Positions 1-10,331 are shown, numbered from the stretch's first letter. The stretch: 64,000 nt of DNA from Microbacterium sp. LWH11-1.2 (GCF_038397745.1 NZ_CP151636.1:3286001-3350000); one strand, 5' to 3'. Notes: generated from the letters alone by a model not told the origin. Numbers and translations: made by a program.

Positions 1-1320
1 GCCCATCGTTCCGGCGCCGCCGGAGTTCAGCCAGGCGTTGGGACGCTCGTACTTGATGAACTGCGCCGCCCACATCTGGTGCTGGCCCACGCCCGACGCG
101 TACACGCCCTCAGGTCCCGTGAGCTCGCCGATCCGCTGGATCACGTGCTGCGGTGCGAGGAGCCCGTCGGTCGGCGCGGTGTAGCCGAGCGGGAACTCGG
201 TGCGCAGTCCGTCGAGGTACGACCACCACTCCTCGGTGTCGGGCTGGGAGCCCGCCGTCGCACCGCGGTAGGCGGCGTCGAGGTCGGTGAGCACATCGCG
301 CACGTCGCCCACGATCGGCACGTCGGCCGTGCGGATCTTGGAGATCTCGGCCGGGTCGATGTCGACGTGGACGACCTTCGCGTGCGGAGCGAACAGCGCG
401 GCCTTGCCGGTCACACGGTCGTCGAAGCGGGCGCCGAGCGAGATGAGCAGGTCGGCCTCCTGCAGCGCGAGCACCGCCGGGACCGTGCCGTGCATGCCGG
501 GCATGCCGAGGTGCTGCGGGTGCGAGTCGGGGAAGGCGCCGCGCGCCATCAGGGTGGTGACCACGGGGGCGCCCGTCGTCTCGGCGAGTGCCAGGAGTTC
601 GGCCGACGCGCGTCCGCGGATCACTCCGCCGCCGACGTACAGCACCGGCTTCTTGGCCTCGGCGAGCAGCGCGGCCGCGGCCTGGATCTGCTTGCCGTGG
701 GCCTTGGTCACCGGGCGGTAGCCGGGGAGGTCGACCTTGGGCGGCCAGACGAACGGCGCCATGGCCTGCTGCGCGTCCTTCGTGATGTCGACGAGCACGG
801 GGCCGGGGCGGCCGGTCGAGGCGATCTCGTAGGCGGCGGCCAGCGCACCGGGGATATCGGCCGCGTCCTTCACGAGGAAGGAGTGCTTCGTCACCGGCAT
901 CGTGATGCCGACGATGTCGGCCTCCTGGAACGCGTCGGTCCCCATCAGCGTCGAGAACACCTGACCGGTGATCGCGAGCAGCGGGACGGAGTCCATGTAG
1001 GCGTCGGCGATCGCCGTGACGAGGTTCGTGGCTCCGGGGCCCGACGTCGCGATGCAGACGCCGACCTTGCCGGACGCCGAAGCGTATCCCTCGGCCGCGT
1101 GGCCGGCACCCTGCTCGTGGCGCACGAGGATGTGGCGGAGCTCGGACGCGTCCATCAGCGGGTCGTAGACGGGGAGGATGGCACCTCCGGGGATGCCGAA
1201 GACGTCTTTGATCCCGAGCATCTCGAGCGAGCGGACGACAGCTTCGGCGCCGGAGATCTCCGGCGCTGAAGTCTGGCGGGCGGGCGGCCTCGGCACGGCC
1301 GAGACGGAGTCAGCAGTCAT
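1..1320 (-). CDS. ilvB: Acetolactate synthase large subunit, C-terminus beyond window edge
   Basis: This enzyme condenses two pyruvates (or pyruvate plus 2-oxobutyrate) in the first common step of valine, leucine and isoleucine synthesis, using ThDP, FAD and Mg. Reading the minus strand from the ATG at 1318-1320 gives 440 codons without a stop. [15 protein letters not shown] lies near residues 41-55, the catalytic glutamate is in [14 protein letters not shown] (E69), and [13 protein letters not shown] follows. The final third, including the GDG ThDP motif, lies outside the window. A Shine-Dalgarno AGAAGGA precedes the ATG by a few bases. ilvD lies just upstream on the same strand, and ilvN would be expected downstream, off the edge. 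The first 20 residues are Pro/Ala-rich and probably disordered. Confidence 0.96.
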   Translation of the reverse strand, partial: MTADSVSAVPRPPARQTSAPEISGAEAVVRSLEMLGIKDVFGIPGGAILPVYDPLMDASELRHILVRHEQGAGHAAEGYASASGKVGVCIATSGPGATNLVTAIADAYMDSVPLLAITGQVFSTLMGTDAFQEADIVGITMPVTKHSFLVKDAADIPGALAAAYEIASTGRPGPVLVDITKDAQQAMAPFVWPPKVDLPGYRPVTKAHGKQIQAAAALLAEAKKPVLYVGGGVIRGRASAELLALAETTGAPVVTTLMARGAFPDSHPQHLGMPGMHGTVPAVLALQEADLLISLGARFDDRVTGKAALFAPHAKVVHVDIDPAEISKIRTADVPIVGDVRDVLTDLDAAYRGATAGSQPDTEEWWSYLDGLRTEFPLGYTAPTDGLLAPQHVIQRIGELTGPEGVYASGVGQHQMWAAQFIKYERPNAWLNSGGAGTMG

Positions 1321-1357
1321 GACATTCCTTCTGGTGATCTGAAGAGGAATCCGCTCC

Positions 1358-1383
1358 TTCGACGGGCTCAGGAACCCATCGAA
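1358..1383. repeat. Imperfect palindrome between ilvD and ilvB
   Basis: Two 9-base arms, TTCGACGGG and CCCATCGAA, are separated by CTCAGGAA, with one mismatched pair. The hairpin fills the 72-base gap between ilvD and ilvB. The core, TTCGAC-GGGCTCAGG, looks like a short intergenic palindrome I remember as frequent in Micrococcales genomes. There is no U-run, so if it terminates or attenuates transcription it does so weakly. I noticed no second copy in this window. Confidence 0.55.
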
Positions 1384-1392
1384 CGAATCGGA

Positions 1393-3111
1393 TCAACCGG
1401 TGGTCGCTCCCTCGGCGGCGGACCGCACGAGGCGCGAGTACTTGGCGAGAACGCCTCGGGTGTAGCGCGGGGGAAGCGGCTCCCAGCCAGAGCGGCGGGA
1501 GGCGAGCTCAGCGTCGTCGACGAGTAGGTCGAGAGAGCGAGCTGCGATATCGACCCGTATCAGATCACCATCGCGCACGAAGGCGATCGGACCTGCGTCC
1601 ACCGCTTCGGGTGCTATGTGGCCGATGCACAGGCCGGTTGTGCCGCCTGAGAATCGTCCGTCTGTCAAGAGTAGTACATCTTTTCCGAGGCCAGCGCCCT
1701 TGATGGCCGCGGTGATGGCCAGCATCTCCCGCATGCCGGGACCGCCCTTGGGTCCTTCGTAGCGGATGACGATGACGGTTCCCGGTTCGATCTCGCCCTC
1801 GGCGACGGCATCCATCGCCGCGCGCTCGCGCTCGAACACCCGCGCCGGTCCCTCGAAGACCGCGGCATCGAACCCGGCCGTCTTGACGACCGCACCCTCG
1901 GGAGCGAGTGAGCCGTGCAGGATCGTCAGACCGCCGGTGGCGTGGATCGGGTTGTCGAACGTGTGGATCACGGTGCCGTCGATCGGCTGCGGATCGAGCT
2001 CGGCGAGGTTCTCGGCGAGCGTCTTGCCCGTCACGGTGAGCGCGTCGCCGTGCAGCAGGCCCTCGTCGAGCATGGCCTTCATGATCACCGGGATGCCGCC
2101 GTGGCGGTCGACGTCGTTCATGACGTACTTGCCGAACGGCTTCATGTCGGCGACGTGCGGCACCTTGTCGCCGATGCGGTTGAAGTCGTGCAGGTTCAGG
2201 TCGACATCCGCCTCGCGGGCGATCGCGAGCAGGTGCAGCACGACGTTGGTCGAGCCGCCGAGCGCCATCGCCAGTGCGATCGCGTTCTCGAACGCTTCCT
2301 TGGTGAGGATGTCGCGGGTGGTGATGCCCTGACGGAGCAGGTTGACCACGGCCTCGCCGGAGCGGTGCGCGTAGTAGTCCCGGCGCCGGTCGGCCGCGGG
2401 CGGTGCGGCGGAACCGGGGAGGCTGAGGCCGAGAGCCTCGGCGACGGACGCCATGGTGTTCGCGGTGTACATGCCGCCGCAGGCGCCTTCACCCGGGGCG
2501 ATGGCGCACTCGATGCGCTTCAGATCCTCTTCGCTCATGAGACCGGCTCGGCACGCGCCGACCGCCTCGAACGAGTCGATGATGGTGACGTCCTTCTCGG
2601 TGCCGTCCGACAGCTTCACCCATCCGGGGGCGATGGAGCCCGCGTACAGGAACACGCTCGAGAGATCGAGGCGGGCGCTGGCCATGAGCATGCCCGGGAT
2701 CGACTTGTCGCAGCCGGCGAGCAGCACGGAACCGTCGAGGCGCTCGGCCATCATCACGGTCTCGACCGAGTCGGCGATGACCTCGCGCGAGACGAGCGAG
2801 AAGTGCATCCCCTCGTGGCCCATCGAGATGCCGTCCGAGACCGAGATCGTGCCGAACTGCAGCGGGTACCCGCCGCCCGAGTGCACGCCCTCCTTCGCGC
2901 CCTGGGCGAGCCGGTCGAGGCTCAGGTTGCAGGGCGTGATCTCGTTCCAGCTGGAGGCGATGCCGATCTGCGGCTTCTCCCAGTCGGCGTCGCCCATGCC
3001 GACGGCACGGAGCATGCCACGGGAGGTCGTCGCCTCGATGCCGTCGGTGACGACGCGGCTGCGGGGCTTGATGTCGATGGACGCGCGGGGATCAGGATCG
3101 AGCGAGGACAT
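1393..3111 (-). CDS. ilvD: Dihydroxy-acid dehydratase
   Basis: This Fe-S enzyme dehydrates 2,3-dihydroxy-isovalerate and its methylvalerate homologue to the 2-oxo acids, the third step of valine/isoleucine synthesis. The 572-residue product is full length for the family. Visible family landmarks include [17 protein letters not shown] near residues 53-69, [13 protein letters not shown] (cluster cysteine), [15 protein letters not shown], and TDGRFSGGT towards the C-terminus. The ATG at 3109-3111 follows TAGACT (3118-3123, minus strand) by exactly six bases, so the transcript is predicted to be leaderless. The TAG of that -10 box is also the otsB stop codon. ilvB follows after 72 bases and has its own ribosome site, so the two may be co-transcribed. 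Confidence 0.97.
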   Translation of the reverse strand: MSSLDPDPRASIDIKPRSRVVTDGIEATTSRGMLRAVGMGDADWEKPQIGIASSWNEITPCNLSLDRLAQGAKEGVHSGGGYPLQFGTISVSDGISMGHEGMHFSLVSREVIADSVETVMMAERLDGSVLLAGCDKSIPGMLMASARLDLSSVFLYAGSIAPGWVKLSDGTEKDVTIIDSFEAVGACRAGLMSEEDLKRIECAIAPGEGACGGMYTANTMASVAEALGLSLPGSAAPPAADRRRDYYAHRSGEAVVNLLRQGITTRDILTKEAFENAIALAMALGGSTNVVLHLLAIAREADVDLNLHDFNRIGDKVPHVADMKPFGKYVMNDVDRHGGIPVIMKAMLDEGLLHGDALTVTGKTLAENLAELDPQPIDGTVIHTFDNPIHATGGLTILHGSLAPEGAVVKTAGFDAAVFEGPARVFERERAAMDAVAEGEIEPGTVIVIRYEGPKGGPGMREMLAITAAIKGAGLGKDVLLLTDGRFSGGTTGLCIGHIAPEAVDAGPIAFVRDGDLIRVDIAARSLDLLVDDAELASRRSGWEPLPPRYTRGVLAKYSRLVRSAAEGATTG

Positions 3112-3120
3112 GACGGAAGT

Positions 3121-3954
3121 CTATTCCCGCCGCGCGGAGCGCTCGTCCGCGAGGGCCTCCAGAAGCCGGGCCATCTCTTGTGGGTTCTCCACACGCAGGA
3201 TCGCGGCGCTCTCCCCCGGTCCCACGCGCACGCCGAGATCGCCGTCCTGCAGCACGCCGATGGCATCCTCGTCGGTCACGTCGTCGCCCGCGAACAGGAT
3301 GCCGGTGGCGTCGAAGCGCTCGCGCAGGGCGGCGACCGCGGCATCCTTCCCCTCGGTGCGCGACGAGAACTCCAGCACACGGTGTCCCGCGCGACGGCGC
3401 CAGTGCGGGAACCGCTCAGCGACGAGAGCGTCGATCTCCGCGAAGACGCGCTCCTCCGTCTCGCGGTCCGCGCGTCGGGTGTGCACGCCCATCCCGAACG
3501 TCTTGGGCTCGAACTCGGCCCCCTCGTAGCGCTCGATGATGGGCTTGGCCGCCGCCCACAGCTCCTCGCGCGCGCCGTCCTCCGTCGCCTCACCCGTCGA
3601 CGCGGCTTCGCCCTCGCCCGGGAACCAGTACTGGGCGCCGTGCGACCCGGCCAGCGCGATGACGGAGTCGTCGTCGTGCTCGGTGATCACCCGGAGGTCG
3701 TGCATGCTGCGTCCGGAGACATAGGCGACCACGGTGTCGGGCAGGGCGGCGAGCCTGGCCACCTGCGTCGCGACCTCGGGGAGTGCCCGTGCCGCCATGG
3801 GATCGGGCACGAGGGGCGACGCGGTGCCGTCGAAGTCGAGGGCGACCACCAGACGGGGCGTCGCGGCGAGGGCCGACAGGTCGGCGTCGGGGGCTCCGGG
3901 GGTCCAGGCGCGGGTCACGTGCTCTCCGTTCGAGGTCAGGGTGTCAGCGTGCAT
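3121..3954 (-). CDS. otsB: Trehalose-6-phosphate phosphatase
   Basis: This HAD-superfamily hydrolase removes phosphate from trehalose 6-phosphate to give trehalose, an osmolyte and storage sugar. The nucleophile motif DFDGT is at residues 40-44 and the acidic metal motif GDDVTDED at 223-230. VSGRSMHDL and [10 protein letters not shown] are the usual trehalose-phosphatase blocks. The 277-residue length fits. The start used overlaps the end of otsA by 11 bases. An internal GTG at codon 13 would shorten the protein, and the N-terminal residues before about 30 are not conserved in my memory of the family. It is co-directional with otsA upstream, and its TAG stop forms the first half of the ilvD -10 box. 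Confidence 0.95.
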   Translation of the reverse strand: MHADTLTSNGEHVTRAWTPGAPDADLSALAATPRLVVALDFDGTASPLVPDPMAARALPEVATQVARLAALPDTVVAYVSGRSMHDLRVITEHDDDSVIALAGSHGAQYWFPGEGEAASTGEATEDGAREELWAAAKPIIERYEGAEFEPKTFGMGVHTRRADRETEERVFAEIDALVAERFPHWRRRAGHRVLEFSSRTEGKDAAVAALRERFDATGILFAGDDVTDEDAIGVLQDGDLGVRVGPGESAAILRVENPQEMARLLEALADERSARRE

Positions 3955-5374
3955 CGCGCGCTGCGGTGAGGGCCGACAGGAAGGAGTCGGACCAGGCGTT
4001 CACATCGTGGTCGAGCACGCGGCGGCGCATCGACCGCATCCGCCGGGACTGCTCGCGCGGAGGCATCTCGACGGCGCGCATGATCGCCTCCTTGAGGCCC
4101 TCGATGTCATGCGGGTTCACCAGGATCGCGCTGCCCAGTTCGTCGGCGGCCCCGGCGAACTCGCTCAGCACGAGCGCGCCTCGGTTGTCGGTGCGGGTGG
4201 CGACGTACTCCTTCGCCACGAGGTTCATGCCGTCGCGCAGCGCGGTCACGAGCATCACATCGGCGGCGAGGTACAGGGCGACCATCTCCTCGCGCGGGAA
4301 TCCCTGGTGCAGGTACCGGATGGCGGTGTGCCCCATGGTGTCGGTGTCGCCGTTGATGCGGCTGACGGCGAGCTCGATCTCGTCGCGCAGGTTGGCGTAG
4401 GCGTCGACGCGCTCACGGCTCGGGCTCGCCACCTGCACGAGGGTGACGTCCTCGACCGAGAGCTGACCGGATGCCAGCAGCTCGCCGTACGCCTTGACGC
4501 GGTGGCCGATGCCCTTCGTGTAGTCGAGGCGATCGACACCGAGCAGGATCCGCTTCGGATTGCCCAGGCTCTCCCTGATCTCGGCGGCACGGGCCTGGAT
4601 GTCGGGGCGCGCGGCGAGTTCCAGGTACGGCACGGTGTCGATCGAGATCGGGAAGGCCTTCACCAGAGCGCGATGCGACTCTCCCCTGTCGTCGACCTCG
4701 CCGTTGCCCGACGGCACCGTGACCGTCGACGACTTGATCTCGTACTTCAGCCGTCGCCGGATCGCGTTGAGGAAGTTGGTGGCGTCGGTCGCGCGCTGGA
4801 ACCCGATCACGTCGGCACCGAGGAGGCCGCGCAGCACCTGTCCCCGCCACGGGAGCTGGGCGTACAGCCCGTGCGTCGGGAACGGGATGTGGTGGAAGTA
4901 GCCGATCGTCACGTCCGGGCGCAGGGCGCGGACCATCTGCGGAACGAGCTGCAGCTGGTAGTCGTGCACCCACACCGTGCCGTCCTGCGCCACGGCGGCG
5001 GCAGCGGCGTCGGCGAAGCGGCGGTTCACGGCGACGTAGGCGTCCCACCACTCGCGGTGGTACTGGGGCGGCGCGATGACGTCGTGGTAGAGCGGCCAGA
5101 TCGTGTCGTTGGAGAAGCCCTCGTAGTACTCGGCGATCTCCTGCTCGCTCAGCGCGATCGGGATCAGCCGGAGGCCGCCGGACGTGAACGGCTTGAGCTC
5201 GAGATCAGCCTGCCCGGGCCAGCCGACCCAGGCGCCGTTGACGCCCTGCATCACGGGCTCGAGAGCGGCGACCAGGCCGCCGGGAGACGTGCGCCACACC
5301 TCTTCGCCATCGGGACCGGGGACACGGTCGACGGGAAGCCTGTTGGCGACCACGACGAAATCTGCGGCGGCCAT
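3944..5374 (-). CDS. otsA: Trehalose-6-phosphate synthase (GT20)
   Basis: The enzyme transfers glucose from a nucleotide sugar to glucose 6-phosphate in the cytoplasm, making trehalose 6-phosphate for OtsB. The 476-residue protein opens with VVVANRLPVDR. It has VWVHDYQLQLVP and YFHHIPFPT in the middle, LGVDRLDYTKGI near residue 280, and DGMNLVAKEYVA in the nucleotide-sugar site, all signatures of family GT20. A clear Shine-Dalgarno (GAGGAG) precedes the ATG, and a TAGCCT -10 box lies about 35 bases upstream. It is the first gene of an otsA-otsB unit, overlapping otsB by 11 bases. Confidence 0.96.
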   Translation of the reverse strand: MAAADFVVVANRLPVDRVPGPDGEEVWRTSPGGLVAALEPVMQGVNGAWVGWPGQADLELKPFTSGGLRLIPIALSEQEIAEYYEGFSNDTIWPLYHDVIAPPQYHREWWDAYVAVNRRFADAAAAAVAQDGTVWVHDYQLQLVPQMVRALRPDVTIGYFHHIPFPTHGLYAQLPWRGQVLRGLLGADVIGFQRATDATNFLNAIRRRLKYEIKSSTVTVPSGNGEVDDRGESHRALVKAFPISIDTVPYLELAARPDIQARAAEIRESLGNPKRILLGVDRLDYTKGIGHRVKAYGELLASGQLSVEDVTLVQVASPSRERVDAYANLRDEIELAVSRINGDTDTMGHTAIRYLHQGFPREEMVALYLAADVMLVTALRDGMNLVAKEYVATRTDNRGALVLSEFAGAADELGSAILVNPHDIEGLKEAIMRAVEMPPREQSRRMRSMRRRVLDHDVNAWSDSFLSALTAARDAR

Positions 5375-5408
5375 GCGGACTCCTCACGACAGGGGAACGG
5401 ATGTCCCC

Positions 5409-5414
5409 AGGCTA
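5409..5414 (-). promoter_or_regulatory. Probable -10 box for otsAB
   Basis: On the minus strand TAGCCT sits 34 bases before the otsA ATG, in the gap behind the MFS gene. It matches the TAnnnT form seen throughout the window. Here it leaves a leader of about 28 bases that contains GAGGAG, so otsA is a led transcript, unlike many neighbours. Confidence 0.55.
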
Positions 5415-5445
5415 CCGAGGTTGCGAGGCTGCTTCCGCCACGGCG

Positions 5446-6711
5446 TCAGGCGGCGACGCGCACGGCACGCGGCGTCGTGCGACTGAGGAACCAGTTGGCG
5501 AGTCCGGCGACGAACACGAGGGCCGCCGCGATCATCGGGATCAGCAGGGCCGGGGCCGTGCCGACCCCCTCGGCGATCTCCCCGGTCGTCGCGGCACCCA
5601 GGGACTGCCCCACGACGACCCCGGAGCCGAGCATCGTCATGACGGTCGCCGAGCGGCCGAGCGGACTGCGGGCGGCGCCGAAGCTGTACTGGGTGACGAG
5701 TGTCGGTCCGATGCCGATCCCCATGATGGCGAGCGCGACCATCATCGTGCCCGGCGAATCCACGAACACGAGCAGCACGGTGCCGGCGAGCAGGATGCCG
5801 GAGAACACCAGCCACCGCGCGCGCAGGGTGAACGCGGGCGGCAGCCAGGCGACGCCGAGCGCGAGGATCGCGGAGCCGACGCCCATCACGCCGTACAGGA
5901 GTCCGGCCTGCTCCGGCGCGCCGCGGTCGGCCATGAAGGACGTGAGCGCGGTCAGCATCGCGCCGAAGAAGACCCCCACTCCGAGGATGCCGAGCACGAC
6001 GATGAGGAGCTGCGGACGGAAGAGCTCCGAGACGGCGGACGGCGCCTTGCCGTCGGCGTCGCGCTCCTGCGAGACGTGGCGGCCGCTCGGATGCAGGGCG
6101 AACGCGCCGACGAACAGCACGGTGAGGGCCGCGGCTCCGGCCAGGGGCGCCCAGGGCGCGAGCGCCGAGGCGAGGACGCCGACAAGGAAGGGCCCGAAGA
6201 CGAAGACGGTCTCGTCCGCCGCGGACTCGTAGGCCATCGTGCCGGAGAGGGTGCGCGCCTGCCGGGCATCCGGCATCCGCTCGCGGATGATCGTGACCAG
6301 ACGTGAGCGGGACAGCGGCGCGACCTGCGGTGCCGTCGCGCCGATGCCCGCCGCCGCCAACAGCACGAAGCCGTCCGCCGCGCTGCCGTAGACGACCAGG
6401 GTGAAGACCACGAGCATCGCGCCGTTCGCCAGCGCGAGTGCGAGGAGCACGCCGCGCTGCCCCCAGCGGTCGGCCGCCGCTCCGAGCAGCGGGCCGAAGC
6501 ACGCCGTCCCGAGCCCCACGGCGGCGGAGGTGAGCCCGCCGAGCGAGAGCGACCCCCGCGCCGAGACGACGACGGTGAGCACCCCGACGACCATCATCGC
6601 GAACGGCAGTCGCGCGATGAAGGCGATCAGGAAGTACGGGAGCCCTGCCAGGCGGAAGAGGCTGGGCTCGTCGGAACGGAGCGTCGTGGTGTGCGGTGAT
6701 GCGTGTGTCAT
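5446..6711 (-). CDS. MFS transporter
   Basis: This is a 421-residue membrane protein with about twelve hydrophobic segments and the overall look of a major facilitator drug or metabolite exporter. Evidence for the fold: GPLLGAAADRWGQRG after the third segment resembles the MFS cytoplasmic motif GxxxDRxGRR, and the hydrophilic loop HPSGRHVSQERDADGKAPS divides the two halves. I chose the ATG at 6709-6711. Reading further upstream adds an arginine-rich, non-hydrophobic stretch that does not look like coding sequence. It lies upstream of otsA on the same strand and is divergent from the aminotransferase gene. The substrate cannot be told from the sequence. Confidence 0.85.
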   Translation of the reverse strand: MTHASPHTTTLRSDEPSLFRLAGLPYFLIAFIARLPFAMMVVGVLTVVVSARGSLSLGGLTSAAVGLGTACFGPLLGAAADRWGQRGVLLALALANGAMLVVFTLVVYGSAADGFVLLAAAGIGATAPQVAPLSRSRLVTIIRERMPDARQARTLSGTMAYESAADETVFVFGPFLVGVLASALAPWAPLAGAAALTVLFVGAFALHPSGRHVSQERDADGKAPSAVSELFRPQLLIVVLGILGVGVFFGAMLTALTSFMADRGAPEQAGLLYGVMGVGSAILALGVAWLPPAFTLRARWLVFSGILLAGTVLLVFVDSPGTMMVALAIMGIGIGPTLVTQYSFGAARSPLGRSATVMTMLGSGVVVGQSLGAATTGEIAEGVGTAPALLIPMIAAALVFVAGLANWFLSRTTPRAVRVAA

Positions 6712-6886
6712 GGCTCTCGCGCGTCGATGACGCGATGTCGGGTGCCGCCGCTGTCCGCGGGAATGCCCGCGGCCGGTAGTTACACGGTCTGTGCGGCCGC
6801 GGACGAGCCGCGACACCCCCCATGGTATCGGGTCGCACTGGACAGCGGCAGGGAGGGCACGGACTCCGCCGCACGCGGGGCACCGC

Positions 6887-6926
6887 TAGTCTGGTCGACA
6901 CTCCGTCGCACTCCCCTTCCAGGAGG
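6887..6926 (+). promoter_or_regulatory. Promoter -10 and ribosome site of the aminotransferase gene
   Basis: TAGTCT at 6887-6892 is a good -10 box. AGGAGG at 6921-6926 lies five bases before a TTG, and this strong Shine-Dalgarno decides the unusual TTG start at 6932. The rest of the roughly 220-base divergent gap to the MFS gene shows nothing I can name. Confidence 0.65.
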
Positions 6927-6931
6927 AACCG

Positions 6932-8137
6932 TTGTCCGCTGCCCCGCAGACCTCCATGCCCACCCGTGCGCTCCCGGACCGCTCGCAGCGCGCGGGTTCC
7001 GCGAAGACCTCACCGGTGCGCGACCTGCTCGCGCTCACCGAGCGTCCCGAGGTCATCTCCTTCGCGGGCGGACTGCCGGCCCCCGAGCTCTTCGACCTCG
7101 ACGGGATCCGCGCGTCCTTCGACGCCGTGCTGTCGTCCCCCGCAGTCCTCCAGTACTCGACCTCGGAAGGCAGCACCGCTCTCCGCGAGGAGGTCGCCCG
7201 GCGCTACACCGAGGACGGCCTGGAGACCGTGGCATCCGATCTGATCGTCACCACCGGGTCGCAGCAGGGGCTCGGGCTGCTCGCGACCTCGCTGATCGAC
7301 CCGGGAGACACGATCCTCGTCGAGGAGCCGTGCTACCTCGCGGCGCTGCAGACCTTCGCTCTCGCCGGGGCGCGTGTCGTCGGCGTCCCCTACGCCGGCG
7401 ACCGCCTCGACCTCGACGCCCTGGAGCGTCTCGCCGCCGACACGGCGCCGAAGTTCTTCTACACCGTGCCGACGTTCCAGAACCCCACCGGTCGCACTCA
7501 CGATCGGGAGGCGCGGGTGCGGATCGCCGAGATCGCGCAGCGGCACGGCATCCGGATCATCGAGGACGAGCCGTACCGTCAACTCCGCTACTCCGGTGAT
7601 GCGCTGCCGTCTCTGGCGGCGTTCGCACCCGACCACGTCCTGAGCCTCGGCAGCTTCTCGAAGGTGATCGCCCCGGGGCTCAGGATCGGATGGATCCGCA
7701 CGACCCCGGATGTGCGCCCGACGGTCACGATCGCGAAGCAGGCGGCAGATCTGCACACGTCGACGATCGATCAGGCCGCCGCAGCGCACTACCTCCTCTC
7801 CGGACGGGGAGAGCCGGCGCTCGACCGCATCCGCTCCGCCTACGCGGAGCGACGGAACGCCATGCTCGATGCGCTTCCCGACGTCCTTCCCTCCGGAAGC
7901 GAGTGGAACAGGCCGGACGGCGGCATGTTCGTGTGGGTGCGCCTGCCGGAGGGGATGGATGCCGCGGCCTCGCTCGGCGCCGCCCTCGCGCAGGACGTCG
8001 CCTACGTCCCCGGGGCGTCGTTCTTCTCCGGGACTCCCGATGTGCGCACCCTCCGCCTCTCCTTCACCACCTACCCTCCTGCCAGCATCAGGGAGGGGTT
8101 GTCAAGGCTCGGGACGGCCTGGGCGGCAGGCGGGTAG
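6932..8137 (+). CDS. PLP-dependent aminotransferase, fold type I (LysN/MocR-like)
   Basis: The 401-residue protein resembles the 2-aminoadipate/aromatic aminotransferase group, which moves amino groups between amino acids and 2-oxo acids. Motifs in order: SFAGGLPAPELFD near residue 47, LQYSTSEGSTALREEVA, TTGSQQGLGLLA (cofactor phosphate region), TVPTFQNPTGRTHDR, and the Schiff-base lysine in SLGSFSKVIAPGLRIGW near residue 244. There is no N-terminal winged-helix domain, so it is an enzyme and not a MocR regulator. The TTG start is set by AGGAGG five bases upstream. Substrate preference is not readable. The TAG stop overlaps the -10 box of the next gene. Confidence 0.9.
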   Translation: MSAAPQTSMPTRALPDRSQRAGSAKTSPVRDLLALTERPEVISFAGGLPAPELFDLDGIRASFDAVLSSPAVLQYSTSEGSTALREEVARRYTEDGLETVASDLIVTTGSQQGLGLLATSLIDPGDTILVEEPCYLAALQTFALAGARVVGVPYAGDRLDLDALERLAADTAPKFFYTVPTFQNPTGRTHDREARVRIAEIAQRHGIRIIEDEPYRQLRYSGDALPSLAAFAPDHVLSLGSFSKVIAPGLRIGWIRTTPDVRPTVTIAKQAADLHTSTIDQAAAAHYLLSGRGEPALDRIRSAYAERRNAMLDALPDVLPSGSEWNRPDGGMFVWVRLPEGMDAAASLGAALAQDVAYVPGASFFSGTPDVRTLRLSFTTYPPASIREGLSRLGTAWAAGG

Positions 8138-8146
8138 CGTAGGAGC

Positions 8147-8446
8147 ATGCGCTACCTCTTCAGCACAGGACTCGTCGCCGCGATCTCCGCGGGGATCTCG
8201 CTGCTGCGCGGCACCCGCCAGGAACCCATCACCTGGCGTGCCGCCCTGTCGTGGGTGAGCTGGGGCATCACCATGGCGCTCGCCGTCGGAGCGGTCGTCG
8301 ACATGAATCGCGAACGTCGCGGCGTGCTCGTCGACGCGGACTCCCCGCAGTCGGTCAAGAAGTCGAAGAAGGCGCAGCGCCTGCAGTTCCGCTCGCAGAA
8401 GGCACTCGCCGACGCGCAGGACCACGCCAAGGACCGTCGCAACTGA
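8147..8446 (+). CDS. Small membrane protein of unknown function
   Basis: This encodes 99 residues that I cannot assign. Two hydrophobic stretches are visible, near residues 3-20 and 33-50, followed by a highly charged, lysine-rich tail with SVKKSKKAQRL, so a two-pass membrane protein with a basic cytoplasmic tail is likely. The ATG is six bases after TAGCGT (8135-8140), whose TAG is the stop codon of the aminotransferase, predicting a leaderless mRNA. AGGAG also lies in the six-base gap but would not be transcribed from that promoter. Codon use matches the neighbours. Confidence 0.75.
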   Translation: MRYLFSTGLVAAISAGISLLRGTRQEPITWRAALSWVSWGITMALAVGAVVDMNRERRGVLVDADSPQSVKKSKKAQRLQFRSQKALADAQDHAKDRRN

Positions 8447-8469
8447 GACGACCCTTGGCGCACTCCGCT

Positions 8470-9669
8470 CTAGCGTGTGAGGATGAGCGCCTCGCCCTGA
8501 CCCCCGCCGCCGCACAGCCCGACGGCTGCGGTTCCGCCGCCTCGACGGGCCAGCTCATGGGCCAGGTGCACCACGAGCCTGTTGCCCGATGCGCCGATCG
8601 GGTGTCCGATCGCGATGCCGCCGCCGTGGATGTTGACGATCTCGCTGTCCAGCCCGAGCTCCACCTGTGAGCGGGCGACCACAGCGCCGAACGCCTCGTT
8701 GATCTCGACGAGATCGAGGTCTGCGGGTGAGATCCCCTGCTTCTCGCAAGCCCGCTCGATCGCACGAGCCGGCTGAGCCTGCAGCGAGTTGTCGGGGCCG
8801 GCCGTCTGTCCGCTCGCGCCGACGGTCACGAGCACTGGCCAGCCCTTGGACTGGGCGACCCTGCGAGACGTGACGATGACGGCGGATGCACCGTCCGAGA
8901 TCTGCGAGGAGTTCCCCGCGGTGATGGAGCCGCCTTCGGCGAACGCCGCACGCAGACCGGCGAGCGTCTCGACGGTGGTCTCCGGGCGGACGCCCTCATC
9001 CTTCGTCACCAGAAGCGGCTCGCCTCTGCGCTGCGGCACCGAGACGGTCACCAGCTCGGCGTCGAAAGCACCGGCCTCCTGCGCGGCGGCCGCGCGCTGA
9101 TGCGAGAGCGCGGCGACGGCATCCTGCGCCTCGCGCGTCAGCTCGTACCGCGCGTTGTGCCGCTCGGTCGACGCGCCCATGCTCTCGCGGTCGTAGGCAT
9201 CCGTCAGCCCGTCGTAGGCCATGTGGTCGAGCACCTCGACGCTGCCGTAGGTCCACCCGTCGCGGGAGCCCATCAGCAGGTGCGGGGCACGTGTCATCGA
9301 CTCCATGCCCGCCGCCACGACGACCTCCGCGTCGCCCGTGCGGATCATCCGCGCGGCGTCGATGATCGCGGTCAGTCCCGAGAGGCAGACCTTGTTCACC
9401 GAGTGCGCCGGCACGTCCCAGCCGATCCCGGCGCCGATCGCGGCCTGGCGGGCGGCGTTCTGCCCCGACCCCGCGGCGAGCACCTGGCCGACGATGACCG
9501 CATCGATGTCGGCCGGATCGACGGAACCCTGCTCCAGTGCGCCGCGGATGGCGAAGGCGCCGAGCTGCGGCGCCGTGAAGGCGGCCAGCTGCCCCTTGAG
9601 GCGTCCCTGCGGGGTGCGCGCTGCGGCGACGATGACGATGTCGTCCTCCGCCCCGTTATGTTCAGCCAT
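8470..9669 (-). CDS. Acetyl-CoA C-acetyltransferase (thiolase)
   Basis: The enzyme reversibly splits acetoacetyl-CoA into two acetyl-CoA. All catalytic elements are visible in the 399 residues: nucleophilic cysteine C95 in [22 protein letters not shown], histidine in [13 protein letters not shown], and the second cysteine in GLCGGGGQG close to the C-terminus. VNKVCLSG is nearer the acetoacetyl-CoA thiolase form than the NRLCGSG of 3-oxoadipyl-CoA thiolases. It is the last gene of an operon with the two CoA-transferase subunits, and its start overlaps scoB by eight bases. Together they would turn acetoacetate into acetyl-CoA. Confidence 0.93.
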   Translation of the reverse strand: MAEHNGAEDDIVIVAAARTPQGRLKGQLAAFTAPQLGAFAIRGALEQGSVDPADIDAVIVGQVLAAGSGQNAARQAAIGAGIGWDVPAHSVNKVCLSGLTAIIDAARMIRTGDAEVVVAAGMESMTRAPHLLMGSRDGWTYGSVEVLDHMAYDGLTDAYDRESMGASTERHNARYELTREAQDAVAALSHQRAAAAQEAGAFDAELVTVSVPQRRGEPLLVTKDEGVRPETTVETLAGLRAAFAEGGSITAGNSSQISDGASAVIVTSRRVAQSKGWPVLVTVGASGQTAGPDNSLQAQPARAIERACEKQGISPADLDLVEINEAFGAVVARSQVELGLDSEIVNIHGGGIAIGHPIGASGNRLVVHLAHELARRGGGTAAVGLCGGGGQGEALILTR

Positions 9670-10330
9670 GTTCTTCGATCCTTCCGTCGGTGAGAGCGTC
9701 CGCGATGATGAGAGGCGGCTCGGTCGCCGCGACGACCTCGTCCACGGTCACGCCGGGGGCGAGCTCCACGAGGACGAGGCCCTGTTCCGTGATGTCGATG
9801 ACCGCCAGGTCTGTGATGATCCGGTCGACGACCCCTCGTCCGGTGAGCGGGAGCGAGCAGCTGTCGACGATCTTCGCGCTCCCGTCGCGAGCGACATGCT
9901 CCATCAGCACGATCACGCGGCCGGCCCCGTGCACCAGGTCCATGGCTCCGCCCGGCCCCTTGACCATCTTGCCCGGGATCATCCAGTTGGCGAGATCGCC
10001 GGATGCCGACACCTGCATCGCGCCGAGGATCGCGGCGTCGATCTTCCCGCCGCGGATCATGCCGAAGCTCGCCGCAGAGTCGAAGAACGCGGATCCCGGC
10101 AGGACCGTGACGGTCTCCTTGCCGGCGTTGATGAGGTCGGGGTCGACGGCCTCCTCGCGCGGGTAGGGACCGACGCCGAGGATGCCGTTCTCCGACTGCA
10201 GCACGACGGTGACATTTACGGGCACGTGGTTCGGCACGAGCGTGGGAAGGCCGATGCCGAGGTTGACATAGGCGCCGTCCTCGAGCTCGGCAGCGGCCCG
10301 TGCGGCCATCTGGTCGCGGGTGAGCGCCAT
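9662..10330 (-). CDS. scoB: 3-oxoacid CoA-transferase subunit B
   Basis: This is the catalytic subunit of a succinyl-CoA:3-ketoacid (or closely related 3-oxoadipate) CoA-transferase, 222 residues. The catalytic glutamate E47 is in [11 protein letters not shown], and [16 protein letters not shown] and [22 protein letters not shown] are family blocks. It begins one base after the scoA stop, so the two subunits are translationally coupled. The thiolase next door favours acetoacetate use over aromatic degradation, since no other beta-ketoadipate genes are in view, but the sequence alone does not exclude the latter. Confidence 0.93.
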   Translation of the reverse strand: MALTRDQMAARAAAELEDGAYVNLGIGLPTLVPNHVPVNVTVVLQSENGILGVGPYPREEAVDPDLINAGKETVTVLPGSAFFDSAASFGMIRGGKIDAAILGAMQVSASGDLANWMIPGKMVKGPGGAMDLVHGAGRVIVLMEHVARDGSAKIVDSCSLPLTGRGVVDRIITDLAVIDITEQGLVLVELAPGVTVDEVVAATEPPLIIADALTDGRIEEHG

Positions 10331-10331
10331 G

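Noticed and set aside
3734..6232. 832-codon plus-strand frame across otsB, otsA and the MFS gene
   Set aside because: It crosses three well-supported minus-strand genes and has no domain or ribosome site.
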